Shown here: positions 1-11,937 of the stretch, in pieces
Numbering within the stretch: position 1 is the first letter of the stretch
Layout: the number at the start of each line of letters is the position of its first letter
Source: Paraspadella gotoi
Taxonomy: Eukaryota > Chaetognatha
Direction: 5' to 3'
NCBI GenBank assembly: GCA_051294375.1
Contig: CM119270.1
Coordinates: forward strand, 5,216,152 to 5,280,151
DNA length: 64,000 nt
Position numbers and translations under genes: made by a program
Notes under the pieces: model-generated
Database searches by the model: none
The model's input: the letters and a program-made list of their open reading frames with translations, nothing else
Told to the model about the DNA's origin: nothing

Positions 1-73
1 AGATGCGCAGGTGACAAAGGCCGAGGGTGAGGTAAACTGGAAAAAAGTGAGTTCAGCAGGCGTCGGAGACAAT

Positions 74-76
<3 letters not shown>

Positions 77-117
<41 letters not shown>

Positions 118-127
118 TCTCTCTCTC
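77..127. repeat. (CT)n microsatellite
   Basis: An almost pure CT dinucleotide tract with one TG interruption. A matching (GA)n tract follows at about 210-251, so the two could pair as an imperfect hairpin. Open frames across it read only Ser-Leu or Arg-Glu runs and are not genes. Confidence 0.95.
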
Positions 128-209
128 AGCTTCCTCCCCCGCACAGGGATGGAAGAAAACACCGCTGGCGAACTCGCCAATGACATTCAACAGGCCTTTT
201 AAAATTGTG

Positions 210-251
210 TGAGAGAGAGAGAGAGAGAGCGACAGAGAGTGAGAGAGAGAA
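210..251. repeat. (GA)n microsatellite
   Basis: A GA dinucleotide tract, interrupted by a short gcgac. It is followed by purine-rich, A-rich sequence up to about 470. Confidence 0.93.
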
Positions 252-471
252 AAGAGAAAATAGAAGAAAGCGGGGGAAAAAAACGAAAAAGGGGTCACGA
301 GAAAAAAAAAGCTAAAGAAAGAAATCAAAAAGGAAAATTAAGACGAGGATAAAAAAAAAGATTTAGAAAGGAAATGTTAAAGAAGAAGAAGACGCAGGTG
401 CGTCGATGCTTATGTGGCGCAACAAAGGAAGAAGAAAACAAAGAAGAAGAGAGAAGAAAAACAAAGGAGAG

Positions 472-979
472 AAAGAAAGAAAGAAAGAAAGAAAGAATGA
501 ATGAAAGAAAGAAAGACAGAAAGAAAAGAGAGAAAGGAATATACTTAGTAAGAAAAATAAAAAGAGAGAAAGTAAAAAATCAAGAAAGAAAAAAAGGAAA
601 GAAAGGAGTGACAGGAAGAAACAGAGTAAAAAAAATTGAAAGAGAGAAAGTAAAAAATAAAGAAAGAAAGAAAGAAAGAAANNNNNNNNNNNNNNNNNNN
701 NNNNNNNNNNNNNNNNNNNNNNNNNNNNNNNNNNNNNNNNNNNNNNNNNNNNNNNNNNNNNNNNNNNNNNNNNNNNNNNNNNNNNNNNNNNNNNNNNNNN
801 NNNNNNNNNNNNNNNNNNNNNNNNNNNNNNNNNNNNNNNNNNNNNNNNNNNNNNNNNNNNNNNNNNNNNNNNNNNNNNNNNNNNNNNNNNNNNNNNNNNN
901 NNNNNNNNNNNNNNNNNNNNNNNNNNNNGAAAGAAAGAAAGAAAGAAAGTAAGAAAGAAAGAGAGAAAAAAGAAAAAGA
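472..979. repeat. (GAAA)n tract interrupted by an assembly gap
   Basis: A purine-only GAAA tetranucleotide array with variants (GAAT, GACA). The gap at 682-928 opens and closes inside the same GAAA repeat, so the missing bases are probably more of it. Frames through it encode only Arg/Lys/Glu runs. Confidence 0.9.
682..928. other. Assembly gap (N run, 247 nt)
   Basis: Unknown bases, flanked on both sides by (GAAA)n. Confidence 1.
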
Positions 980-1079
980 AAAAGAAGTAAAAAAAATAGT
1001 TTCTCTTCCTCGCGACTTTTCAATTAAATTAAACCCTTAATATGTAAAAATGAAGAAGAGTTCATCCCAGGGGGATGTA

Positions 1080-1124
<45 letters not shown>

Positions 1125-1294
1125 CCTATTTTGGGACGTTTGACAGTTTGTGCCTTCTCAATAAACTCTCCACTTTATGTTTTCAGCCGGGCCCGAAACG
1201 TCAGCGCGAATTAGGAGAAGAAAATATAAACTGATTGGATTAAAATGAAAAGTGAAGTTAATTCAATAAAAGGAGAAGGAGAGCGGGAGAGAGC

Positions 1295-1326
<32 letters not shown>
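1080..1326. repeat. Two (GA)n tracts with a unique spacer
   Basis: GA tracts lie at about 1080-1122 and 1290-1326. The roughly 165 nt between them is non-repetitive, with no coding frame of note. Confidence 0.9.
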
Positions 1327-1330
<4 letters not shown>

Positions 1331-2078
1331 AAGAGTGAGGGTGAGAAAGAAGTAAAGAAAGAAAAAAGGCCAATTCATAAGTTATATAAAAAAAAAGGAA
1401 TACAACATAAAACGTACATTATAAGGCAATAATCATCCGTTCGAAAGTCGCTCCCTAAAACATCTGTCGGCAGAGACAGACATTAAAATCCTCGCGGAAA
1501 AAAAAAGAGGATTTTTAAAAAACGAAAAGAATTGAATTTAAAAATGGGACTAAAAACGACAGGTTGAATTATCGGCGGATCACTCTTACTCTACGACAAG
1601 AGGCTGATGACAAGAAAACTTAAAAATATCAGATTTTGAAAAACCGGAATTCACCCCCCCCCCGAAAACTTTACTTCGGTTTCGAACCTTTTTGACCCAC
1701 ATTTTTGGGGTTTTTCATTTTGATCCGATCAAATTAACCCTGAAGGTTTTATCGTCGAGTCTTTAAGTTATGTTTTATTAGGAGATAAACATTTTTTTTT
1801 AATTGGAATGTTTAATTGGAACTTCGATTAAATGAGTAGTTCAAGTTTTTTGAGTTTTAAACGTGGTAAACATTTTCTCGAAGGAAAATTTTGTTTTAAC
1901 AAATCTAACTGAAGCTGGTTTTAACATCGTCTAAGCTCATAGAACTAGATTTATATTAATTTCATTTCGATATTGATTTGATAAAAACGAATCTAGACCG
2001 ATTTTCTCATTCATTGACCATTCTTATTAATATATTCATACTCAAATTTAACTCGGCTTCATTATATTTCTCATCTCG
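1327..2078. other. AT-rich spacer, nothing recognised
   Basis: Non-repetitive, A/T-rich sequence with short homopolymers, for example a C run near 1655 and a T run near 1792. No frame longer than a few dozen codons is free of gap sequence. I see no RNA gene. Confidence 0.6.
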
Positions 2079-2320
2079 NNNNNNNNNNNNNNNNNNNNNN
2101 NNNNNNNNNNNNNNNNNNNNNNNNNNNNNNNNNNNNNNNNNNNNNNNNNNNNNNNNNNNNNNNNNNNNNNNNNNNNNNNNNNNNNNNNNNNNNNNNNNNN
2201 NNNNNNNNNNNNNNNNNNNNNNNNNNNNNNNNNNNNNNNNNNNNNNNNNNNNNNNNNNNNNNNNNNNNNNNNNNNNNNNNNNNNNNNNNNNNNNNNNNNN
2301 NNNNNNNNNNNNNNNNNNNN
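2079..2320. other. Assembly gap (N run, 242 nt)
   Basis: Unknown bases between AT-rich sequence and a purine-rich stretch (2321-2560). Frames that cross it are not evidence of coding. Confidence 1.
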
Positions 2321-2810
2321 AAGCGATAGAGCTGAGAAGATGGGGGACAATGGAAAAGTGAACAGGGAAAGGAAGGGGAGAATGATAGAGAAATAGGGGT
2401 TGGTTAGATTGAGAGAGGAAGAAAAAGGAAAGGGAAAGGTTGGGTAAAAAAAAGAAAGGAAAATTGGGGAAAAAAAGAGGGTTTATGACGAAGCGATACG
2501 AAACTTGTTTAAAGAGGAAAGGAAAAGAAAGAAGCAAAAACAAAAAATAATAAAAACAAATATATAATACAAATAAAGAAATAAAATAACCCAATCAAAG
2601 AGCCAGCAAGCGCGTGGATGGCAACCAAGCTCAAACCAAATGATCTTCCCCGTCTGCCCCTCTCTCTCTCTCTCTGTCTCCAAAAAAAGCGACATCAGTT
2701 TCTCGCCCCTTAAATATCAGGGACTCATCAACGATTGGGAGAGACAATTGGGACCATAGAAGGTAAGTAAATAATGACCCCTACCCTCGGGGCAAACGGC
2801 GCGTCATGAT

Positions 2811-2815
2811 CGTCG

Positions 2816-2850
<35 letters not shown>
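2811..2850. repeat. (ACG)n array with a CGT/ACG switch
   Basis: The array starts CGTCGTCGAC and continues as GAC units. CGT units therefore meet ACG units at a GTCGAC palindrome. Read on the plus strand it gives an Asp run, but the frame soon enters a gap. Confidence 0.93.
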
Positions 2851-2980
2851 AAGGGTTGCTTGTCCATCTCCGCTAATCGACTCCTAAAGATTTGCGCCAA
2901 TTTCGTTTTCCATCTGTCGTCTTTTATTCCCTTTTTTTTCCCATTTTTATTCCCTTCGATTTTCGATTTTCCATTTTGGA

Positions 2981-3132
2981 NNNNNNNNNNNNNNNNNNNN
3001 NNNNNNNNNNNNNNNNNNNNNNNNNNNNNNNNNNNNNNNNNNNNNNNNNNNNNNNNNNNNNNNNNNNNNNNNNNNNNNNNNNNNNNNNNNNNNNNNNNNN
3101 NNNNNNNNNNNNNNNNNNNNNNNNNNNNNNNN
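2981..3132. other. Assembly gap (N run, 152 nt)
   Basis: Unknown bases. The right flank leads into the dispersed repeat at about 3290-3380. Confidence 1.
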
Positions 3133-3289
3133 CGAGGGAGTGGAGTACCGGGCGGGCACAGGAGCAGTCAAATTTTCATTTCGGACCGTTTCATTTAGGA
3201 ATTGTGAATGAAGGTAGGAAGAGTGATATATCTTATATCTTTTTATATTATATATATCTTATCTTTTTTTCTTGTAAGAGTGATAGAGG

Positions 3290-3380
3290 CCTTAAACCAC
3301 CAAAGCCTGTCTAAAGTCAGGGGCAAGAAAGCTTATTTATTAAATGAATAATAATTTTTATATTGGTTGTACCAATTTCA
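3290..3380 (+). mobile_element. Dispersed repeat fragment, copy 1 (possible retroelement 3' or LTR end)
   Basis: About 90 nt is shared with 59,268-59,367 at roughly 75-80% identity. Shared landmarks in order are AAAGCCTGTC, AAGTCAGGGG, GCTT..TTTAT, AAATGAATAA and GGTTGTA(C/A)CAATT. The AATAAA-like signal next to a TTGGTTG terminus would suit the end of a retroelement, but no coding part or second LTR is seen. A perfect 7 bp hairpin (3402-3422) follows. The family is unknown. Confidence 0.45.
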
Positions 3381-3422
3381 TATGATAGTGAAGAGTAACG
3401 AAGCGGTCACTGTGGGACCGCT

Positions 3423-6400
3423 GGTAATTGGAGAGGCATATGTGACGAGGAATTATCAACGATTGTAAATATGGAAATTTAAATGGACAACCTCTCAGAT
3501 TTTTAGAAACGTTTCATTTTATATATAAAATGTTGAAGTAATCCTTTCTTTTTCGTTGTTACTATTAATTAGAGAACAAAAACTTTGTCAATTCTCTAAT
3601 ATATAAAATATAAAAAGAAAAATTAGACGCGCGTTTCTTTCACCAACGGGAGAATGTTCGAATCGATAAACAGATGGCTCCATCTTCCTATTGTAACTCA
3701 AAACCCCAGACATTGCAAATCTGTAACCTCACTGACGTTCATGATGACCATTGGAAACAAAAGAACATCGAAACAGCGACATCCTTTTCTCTCATTTTTT
3801 TAATTCCACTCGACATAAAAAGAAGAAAAAAAAAGGCTTTTCTCTTTGCTCCTTCAGTCTCAGCAAAGACACCGACGCCATTTCCAACACCGCTCTTCCC
3901 CCATCTCAAACTGACANNNNNNNNNNNNNNNNNNNNNNNNNATCTGATACCCCAATGGAACCCTACCTTGCTAACAGCTTGAAGACGGCCGTAAATTCCT
4001 CACTTCAGCTATCTGTCCAGGCCTTGAGGGCGTGAAAAAACCCTCAATGCCGCGGTTAGCACGCGCATGAAGAGGTCGCGATTTTCATGGTTGCTATTTC
4101 AGCGCGGTGTTCTACGGTCCTATAGTACGACTTCTCTTTGCATTGTAGTAGACTGTACCGCGCGTCCAGGTGTACTGGGTTATCGGTACCTTTAGTGGTC
4201 CGCTATCTTACCTATGTTAAGGTTGATGATCTTGTTGGGGCTTTTTAGGCAAAATGCGGCTTTGTTCATATTTTTTAAAAATGGTTTGGGTTTTTTAAAC
4301 TATTGCTTTTTTTCTTTGTTTTTTTCCGTTTCTTTTTGCTTTCATATCCAGTAAAACTTTTTGACCATTAATGTTTGTTTCTAAATAATATTTTAAGATA
4401 TATATAATTAATAAAAGTTACACCAACCAAAACAAACTGAAAAAGTTAGGTTAAACGAATTCTCTATTTTCAATTGATGTTTTATGGAATAAACAGATAA
4501 ATTAGAATTTGATATCTACGGGTGGTGGGTCGCATAAACCGGTAAGAATTTATATTTGACCATTGTTGTTCAAAAATAAGAAATTTAACAAGAACACGTT
4601 CTGCCACGATATTTAAAAGTTAAACGGACAGTTCCGACTTGGAGGCAGGCGACAGTGATGCACATACGCATCCATCTAATTTAAGATTTAAAATGACGCT
4701 GCCAGTATTCGGTATATTATTGGTGTTATCTAATTATCTTCTCCCTTTGCATTTGCATGAGCAATGAGGACAACATATCCATATAAAGTTTATCCGCGAA
4801 GTTATTTCGTACTTCCTCCTGCGTACACTTGTTATATTAATAAGGCTGGTCAGAATGTTCCATAATATTTGCCGATGAAGTCGTTAAGATCTATCTCTTT
4901 GACGAGCCGCTTAGATTGTGTTAGGACCGAAATCATCATCAGGCAAGGTTCTGTTGCCGAGAGGTGGATCGCGATGATAAAAGTTGTTTTTTTTTCCTGA
5001 AATTATCCCTTTCCGTTTCGTTTTGTTTCTCCTTCCTGCTTACGTTAATTCATTAAGACAAATACTTGTTTTTCTGGTTTCCGTATACCATGGTAATGAT
5101 TTACGCAGACCGGTTAATAATCAATAAAATTTATAATAAACAAAGTTATTCTTAATCTCGATTTCCCCCTAAAATGATTTTTAACAATATTATAAATTCT
5201 CTTAAGTCCTTAAATATTAAGAGAATGATATCTTTCAACTAGCTAACTAACATAAAATTCAGCTGCCGCCTTGTATCAAGTATGAGAAGAGTGAAAAGTA
5301 TTAATTAAAATTTAAAAATATTAAAAACAATATAATGACCGATGTTTTAACATGTGTAATATAAAATAATAACAAATGTCTTGGAATCAAATAAAAGAGG
5401 TCTATATGACGCTTGTTAGTAAATGAATCGGATGAATTTATTATAAAAATTAGTTATTGTATATTATATTATATAGTAATAATTATTCCATAAAATAAAT
5501 TAAATTAAATCTTTGTATAATAGGATATCTAATAGAAAAAGAATAAGAGAACAAAAGAAAATTTAAAGATAGACACATTAATAATTGTGAATTAGAATAA
5601 TAATATAGTCCCTCAAGACTATTTGGACTGGTAAATGAAAAGAATGTCTCATTTTTGAGTATACTATATAAATGTAATAGCTGGGCGAGCGTATTGCGCA
5701 CAGTAATAATTGTTCATTTTCTCTCTTAGCATTTTTAAGGGCTTTTCATGAGTATTAATAATGAATAATATATATTCAGTTTTCAATTTTTTCAGAAAGT
5801 AGTTGCTGATTATTGTAATGCGAAAAATAATCTATTAAAAGTAGTGTGTTTGAAAATCAGAGAAAGAAAATTCTCCAAGCTATCATTGTGAAGGAATTCA
5901 ACAGTCGATTAGGTTAAGATATAATTTGTATAAATAATAGTTTGGGATTTTTACTTTTACGCCATGATTGGTATGTCGACTCTCATAATTAACATTATTT
6001 GAGCAAAACAATGTAATTGCCCAGTCGGAAATTTAATAGGTAATATATAATTAAAATATAATGTTCTAAATAGGATTAAATTTATAATTAATTGAATATA
6101 ATGAGATTTTTTTCAAGTTAACATATTTAATTAATTAATATATAAATTTATTCAAGTTTATATTATTCTAGTATTCGGGCAATATCTAATTATTCTTGAT
6201 TCGTAGGAATGTTTGTTGATTTATTGAATGACTGATTAGTGTAATTATTGATTAATTTAACGACTGAGGTGTGAGTTTACTGATAATTATTTGATTTAAT
6301 TAAATACATTCTGCATTTACATTTAAAATAAAGGAAAAAGAAGCATAACTCAAATTAGTGAAAACGGTTCTTTGTTGTTTTTCTAATTTATTACTCTTTC

Positions 6401-6599
6401 CACTCAGATCTCTTAAAGGACGATTTTCCAATTGGATCGAAAGCATTTGTATCCAGCATCACTCCACTATCACGTCCCTACCCAATCCAACACAAAATTT
6501 CATTCCTACTCAGTCATCAGAGGTCCCAATGAGTAATTGTGGAGTATTTTTGCTAAGGTGGGAATCAGGGTTTAGAAAAATGAACAGGCGGTTTTTTTT
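3423..6599. other. Spacer, mostly AT-rich, no gene recognised
   Basis: Sequence from 3423 to about 4260 is of mixed composition and holds a 25 nt gap at 3917-3941. From 4260 to 6360 it is strongly AT-rich with many stops. The longest frames (72-102 codons) show no recognisable domain or codon bias. I find no tRNA or rRNA. Confidence 0.55.
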
Positions 6600-7960
6600 C
6601 ACCAGCGGCTTGTAATATTGTCACAAGGTAGACCTCCTGGAGTGATATTAATCTCCAACTGACCAAAAGGCCGACAAACGGTCCAGTTAATGAGGAGATT
6701 TACGTTTTCCCTTTCAGTGAATAACGAGAGTCTCAGTTGTGAAAAGATAATGTCTTACCATTCCTAATGGCATGGAGTTATGAGTGTTTTTTCCATCGTC
6801 TGCGAACATTGTTGGTGGGCTACAGGGGCTGTCGAGGAAATGTAGACAGAACTCCATTTATAATATATAACTGTTCTGAAGTCTTGTCGACACAGCGCAT
6901 ATTGTCAATAATAAACTGAGAATACATATTTAGATGCGAACGAGGGTGCATTTCTTCGTCAGTTCCCTCTAATCATTTTACGACGAAAATTGAAACTAGT
7001 CAACTCCTCCAGACCGTGAGCTCGAGTCAAGCGCTCAACACAAAGGAAAGAAGTAGCTCATAGTTTATTGAAATATCTATTTAAATATTTATTATCTGCT
7101 CATCTTAATAAATACAAAATTACCTAGAATAATTCTTATAAAGTCTATTTTAAAAAAAGTTTAGGAGGCGGAGCTTGAGAGAGATTGTTTATCATGCCTT
7201 CCTGAAGCCGCGGTTGCTCGTCCGCAAGGGGGCATGGCTTTCGGATTTTAATAGGTTTCATCACGGTAAGTATTCTATGCTCGTTCGGGCCAATATAAAC
7301 ACTCTATATTAAAATTTAGATAACAACGCCCTTTGCTTTCTTCGGGATTTCTTTAAACGTTTAGATATATTACCTCAGCGGTCGACCTAAAACTTGAGGA
7401 TGTATGAGGGACGTCAACTGTAAGCTTTCGTAACTCTATTTTCGTTAACAAAATAGACATTCTTCGTCGGGCATGAAGGGAAATTTGACGTCTAAAAACG
7501 GACGTTCATTTGTTACGAAACAAGCAATAAAGCTTGAAATTTTATACCTTTTTTTTAGCTCAATAGGATATGAGAAACACCATGGGCTTTTCTCTCCATA
7601 TCATTTATATAAGTCAAAATGGACGTCTCTGGTGGTTTTATCTGTATTGAAGAATGAAGCTGGTTTAAATAACGTTTACGTAGTTTATCGAAGAGGGTCG
7701 AAACCAGTCAAATCTTCAAATGCATTTAATATTATGAAAATTGAAATATTCCGTCGCGCTCCACCTCGAGCCCTGCCCAGACCTCTATCACTTTCAGAAA
7801 CTACATATCATATTATACTATTTTTCATAAAGGCTGACCCATGGATTTATATAGAATCGATATATCAAGCGAAAACTTGATTCCACCCGTGAACGAAACG
7901 CACTGACATCCTAATCCTACCATTAATTAAACCTGAACAACACTCTTCCTGTGAGTGAAA
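6600..7960 (+). repeat. Diverged ~1.3 kb dispersed repeat, copy 1
   Basis: This segment is homologous, in reverse orientation, to about 43,165-44,320 and to its duplicate at 53,139-54,294. Strong anchors at 7,200-7,960 include an alternation of GAGCTAAAAAAAAGGTA, AAAGCCCATGG, GACGAAGAATGTC and CGGACGAGCAAC. Similarity decays towards 6,600, where it is only suggestive. Both copies have stop codons in all frames over most of their length, so it looks like a non-coding or decayed element. I cannot name the family. It ends where the arm of the inverted repeat begins. Confidence 0.6.
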
Positions 7961-7999
7961 TTCTAACGGTCATTAAAAGCTTTTTTAAAATGATTTGAA

Positions 8000-8110
8000 T
8001 TTCTCTCTCTCTCTCTCTCTCCATTCTCTCTTTCCTCTCTCTTCTAATCCTATTCTCTCTCTCTCATTCTCTCTCTCTCATACTCATCTCTTTCATCCTC
8101 TTCGTTTCAA
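8000..8110. repeat. CT-rich simple repeat
   Basis: CT dinucleotides with interruptions, followed by about 120 nt of mixed-composition sequence (8,110-8,230). The partner region in the right arm is hidden by the gap at 16,143-16,578. Confidence 0.85.
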
Positions 8111-8280
8111 CCAGCCCTCGGGTCGTGAGTCAAGCTGCCCGGGGTGTCGGGCATCTAGGATAGCATAACACTCTCGCATCGCGTCTCGGTTCAGCTACTT
8201 TACAGCCTCGGGGTCTCAAAACAGAGAAGGAAAGAAGTATATCATTTTAGATGAGTATGGACGTAATGGGCAAAGTTAAT

Positions 8281-8390
8281 GTAAGAGAGGAGAGAGGATG
8301 AGAGGAGAGAGAGAGAGAGAGACGGAGAGTAGAGAGAGAGAGAGAGATATAAGAGAGAGAGATGAGGAGATGAAAAGTGGAGAATGAGAG
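8281..8390. repeat. Interrupted (GA)n tract
   Basis: GA-rich tract. Its counterpart in the right arm coincides with the 436 nt gap beginning at 16,143. Confidence 0.9.
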
Positions 8391-8464
8391 GACAACAATA
8401 AGGAAGAAAAGTATGAGTAGGATATGAAAAAACTGGATTTTTCGCGATTGCTTTAGTTCCTGTC

Positions 8465-8482
8465 GTGTCGTCGTCGTCGTGC
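8465..8482. repeat. Short (CGT)n array
   Basis: About six CGT units. The opposite arm holds a longer ACG array near 16,040-16,070. Confidence 0.85.
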
Positions 8483-9595
8483 TTGTTTTGGTCTTCTGAA
8501 TAGATAGAAGCCATAAAAGTTGGCGCTGTTTCCCAGGCACTAATTTACCGAACGACGGACGAGAGGAGACGTACTGGGGGGGGAAGACAAAAAATTTAGT
8601 TGTGACGTACTACAACGAAACCGTCGCTTTTCGCAGTTTTTTTGAGCTTTGGTAGTCGCGGGCATATACGCGCTAGATTTGGGCGCGTTCCAGTTGATGG
8701 CGGATCGGTCGTCTCGTCGTCGTCGTCGTGTCCGTGTACGTGACGTCCTTTTCAGTTGTCGGATGAGAATTTGTAGGAACGATCATCGATCAGTTTTAGT
8801 CAACGAAAATAATTTCGAACAACAGAACATACGATTTTGTAAGAAAAAAAAATTAAAACAATTTGGAGAAACACATTCAAAAATGATCCTAAATAAATTA
8901 GTGTATTGTTTTTTTTGGGTTTCTTTTTTTTAGGAAATACATATTATATCGTATATTTCCCCCTTTTTTTTCATTTTTTGATGATAAATAACAATTTTGA
9001 AAGGCCAAAAAGTATGTTTTATAAAAGGCAATGGTTAATAATTTTTTGTCGTTGAACAAGATTCACGAATTTTCCATTTAGTTAAATTAATTATTAATCT
9101 CTCATTTTTATAAATTACAAAAGTACTAGACGTTAGATGAGTCTTGATTTTAAAGATTGAAAGCGGTTTTGGTCATACCAATATCGTAAGAAACTCAATC
9201 AACATTAAAGAAAACTTCTTTTTTTATTTCAAACTTCTTTAAAAGTTTTAACTTACTCAGAGATGTAATTGATTCATAACTGACGAAACATGTTAGGTGC
9301 ACAGCGAAAAAATCAGCACGAAAAACCAACTCACACACAAACATTGAACACCACGCACAAGTATATTCTCCTCTCAGACCCAAGAAGTCGCTATGGCGTT
9401 CGACCTGCGGCGGCAATTTGCGGTGACGCTTATCCTCCTCTCCTCTCTCTTCTTCTTCCCTCCTCTTCCTCCTTCCTCTCATTCCGCAAACCGAGCGGAT
9501 CATCGCGTCTTTTTCTCTGGAACAACACGACCACGAGAGAAAGCTAAGGCTAATGCTTTCTTTTTTTTTTTAGTTGCTCCTGGTCGAGACGCATT

Positions 9596-9638
9596 ACGAG
9601 AAGAGAGAGAGAGAGAGGAAGAGAGAGAAGAGCGAGAG

Positions 9639-9685
<47 letters not shown>
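9596..9685. repeat. (GA)n tract
   Basis: About 90 nt of interrupted GA. The paired arm carries CT-rich sequence at about 14,830-14,930. Arg-Glu frames here are repeat translation. Confidence 0.93.
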
Positions 9686-9686
<1 letters not shown>

Positions 9687-10110
9687 TCGAACCCGGTAAC
9701 AAACGAGAGATAAGAGCAGCGAAGGACAATAAATTAACAGGAATGAAGGTCCATTTAATTGATCGACTGTCAAAAAGAGTAGTTGTTTTTGTCTTCTCTC
9801 TTCATTTCTTTTTTTTTTCTTTCTTCTCTTTTCTCTTATCTTCCTTTCTTTTCTCCTTCTCTTCCTTTCTTTTCTTCTTACTTTTTCTTCGTCGTCGTTG
9901 TCGGGAGAGTTTTATTTCTCACATCGTCTCCGGAATCCGTCCCATTTTTGATTCCGTCAGATGATCTCTTCTCGTCTCTCTCTCGTTTGTTCTCTCTTCT
10001 CTTCTTTTTTTGTTCTCTCCTCTCTCCACCTTATTCCAGATCAGCTCTAAAAACTGATTAATAACAAGTGACGTAGAAAAATGAGGAAAAGATTTTTACA
10101 TTTCGGGGAA

Positions 10111-10689
10111 ACCTATATTAAATCTAGCTATGAATAAATCATCGGGGGGGGGTTCAAAATGTTATTCTTGAGTCTACTTTTAGATAAAAATAATTTTTTA
10201 AAAATTTTCGATTTTAATGCTTTTATTTGTTGCTATAAAATTACAATATATATATATGATAAAAAAATTTTTTAATCACCTCTAACTTTTTTGATGGATT
10301 GATAGAGCATCAAAGTTAAATAAAAAATTTATACACTTTCAAATTTTATGTTTTCTTGTCAAAATTACGAAAAAGTATAAATTATCGAAAAATGAATGAT
10401 GATGATGATTATAATAGTGTTTTCATATTTTTCACATACTTATGATTAAAATGATCGAAAAAGAATTATACTTTGTTCAGACAACTTTTTTGCAAGCTAC
10501 CTGAATCTGATCTAAAATCAAAATCAAAAATTTTAGCCTTTCCTAATTTAAAATAATATTTAAAAATTAATATATTGAGTATGAAGTAATAAAATTTGTC
10601 TATTCAAATTTTTTTAAAATGTCTAAATTTCGTTTGAGAGGTGCTTAATTCATTTCTTAACACCTTACTGGTTGTCTCCCTACCTATAT
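10111..10689. mobile_element. 563 nt insertion flanked by an 8 nt direct repeat (filled site)
   Basis: ACCTATAT occurs at 10,111-10,118 and again at 10,682-10,689. The right arm of IR1 has a single copy (reverse complement at 14,331-14,338) joining the same flanks, so it is the empty site. The inserted 10,119-10,681 is AT-rich and non-coding. I see no obvious terminal inverted repeat or poly(A) end. An 8 nt target duplication is typical of hAT transposons, but the ends do not confirm that family. Deletion between short repeats in the other arm would give the same picture. Confidence 0.65.
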
Positions 10690-11266
10690 GAGGAACGAAC
10701 AGACGCAATCGTAAATCCCGTATTACTTAAAATTGTTTAATGATATAATTACTGAAACGATCTTTATGTCTACAGGTTCTTCTTTTTTTTTTATTCAAGG
10801 GTGTCAGAAAAAAAGATAGAGAAACTAATTGGAGAATAACTGATTACTCGCAAAAACCGGTTGGCATTTCCTCGGAAATGTCTCTAGTGCTGAAAGAAGA
10901 GTTAAAAAATTTGGATATAAGAATTCAAATTGATAGTTTCATTATTAAGAGCTTTATAAATATTTTTTATAGATGTTTTAATCATTCTATTTTTATTTTT
11001 TATTAATGTTTTATGTTTACTGCTTAATATTGAATTTTTAAAAATAAATTCTCTCTAATTTGGAGGGGGAATCTATACTACGCAGGATGAAATTCTTTCG
11101 GTCCAGTTTATAAATATAAATATGATAATACCTAAATCTCTGTTCAGAAAGAATTAAGCAGAATCTAAAACCAAGAAAAGCTGAACAGAAAAAGGGCAGA
11201 TATAACCTTTTGAGTAATTGTTTAGAACTAGAATATTATAATTGATTTAAAAATATAAAATTGCTC

Positions 11267-11320
11267 TTCTCTCTCTCTCTCTCTCTTCTCTCTTCTTCTC
11301 TCTCTCTATCTCTTCTCTCA

Positions 11321-11354
<34 letters not shown>

Positions 11355-11357
11355 CTG
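11267..11357. repeat. CT-rich microsatellite
   Basis: CT dinucleotides with regular TTCT and TATC interruptions, near the inner end of the left arm. The N gap at 13,301-13,325 and CT-rich flank at 13,326 lie in the corresponding right-arm area. Confidence 0.9.
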
Positions 11358-11593
11358 CTCTCTTTGCCTTTGTACCCTCTATGATCACTGATGGTATTCC
11401 TCCGTCTCGACATTTTTCCTTACCTCCCCGACTCGTTGTCATTAAGTCATCGTCGTCGTCGCCTCGTCAGTCGTCGTCATCATCGTATTTAAGCGCATCT
11501 TTTTTGCTCCAGTGTTTTGTCCTCAGTCCGTCCCCCCGTTGATCGCCTCAATTTTGACCATTTCTCATGTCGCCGGTAGATGTCGTCGTCTGT

Positions 11594-11594
<1 letters not shown>

Positions 11595-11634
<40 letters not shown>
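11595..11634. repeat. (CGT)n array at the inner edge of the left arm
   Basis: About 13 CGT units. Its complement (ACG)n starts the right arm at 13,150, so the two trinucleotide arrays mark the inner borders of the inverted repeat. Confidence 0.92.
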
Positions 11635-11874
11635 TGTCAACGTTTCGTCATCTGAAGATTGACCGAAGGAAGATTACCAAAGACTTGTTGTCATCGTCAT
11701 CGTCCGTCGTCGTCGTGCGTCGTCGTCGGTCTGTCACGCCACTCTAACTTCGAATCGTATTTGTTTTTTTTCTCTTATATCTCGATTTGACGTTGCCCGA
11801 GCCGCGAACAAAACCAATTCGTTGTTCTCGTTTAATTAGAGAATGAGAGAGAGAGAAGAGGAGAGAGAGAGGAG

Positions 11875-11937
<63 letters not shown>

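Larger units (their letters stand above)
7915..11634 (+). repeat. Large inverted repeat IR1, left arm
   Basis: The reverse complement of this arm matches 13,150-16,700 across its length. Anchors pair 7,930-8,000 with 16,600-16,690, 9,290-9,420 with 15,130-15,280, 10,790-10,910 with 14,080-14,240 and 11,490-11,590 with 13,150-13,270. The arms differ by many small indels, by microsatellite length and by a 563 nt insertion present only here (10,119-10,681). No convincing gene is present in either arm. The arms could be a real palindrome, two haplotypes joined head to head, or a fold-back read artefact. Confidence 0.85.

Noticed and set aside
4440-4455. TTAGG-like telomere sequence
   Set aside because: Only a single GTTAGGTT occurrence, with no tandem array anywhere in the window.
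9393-9713. Frame starting with a signal-peptide-like N-terminus (Met, two Arg, then a Leu/Phe-rich stretch)
   Set aside because: The hydrophobic part comes from a CT-rich tract and the C-terminal half from (GA)n. The inverted copy in the right arm lacks the start codon and the frame, so coding is not supported.
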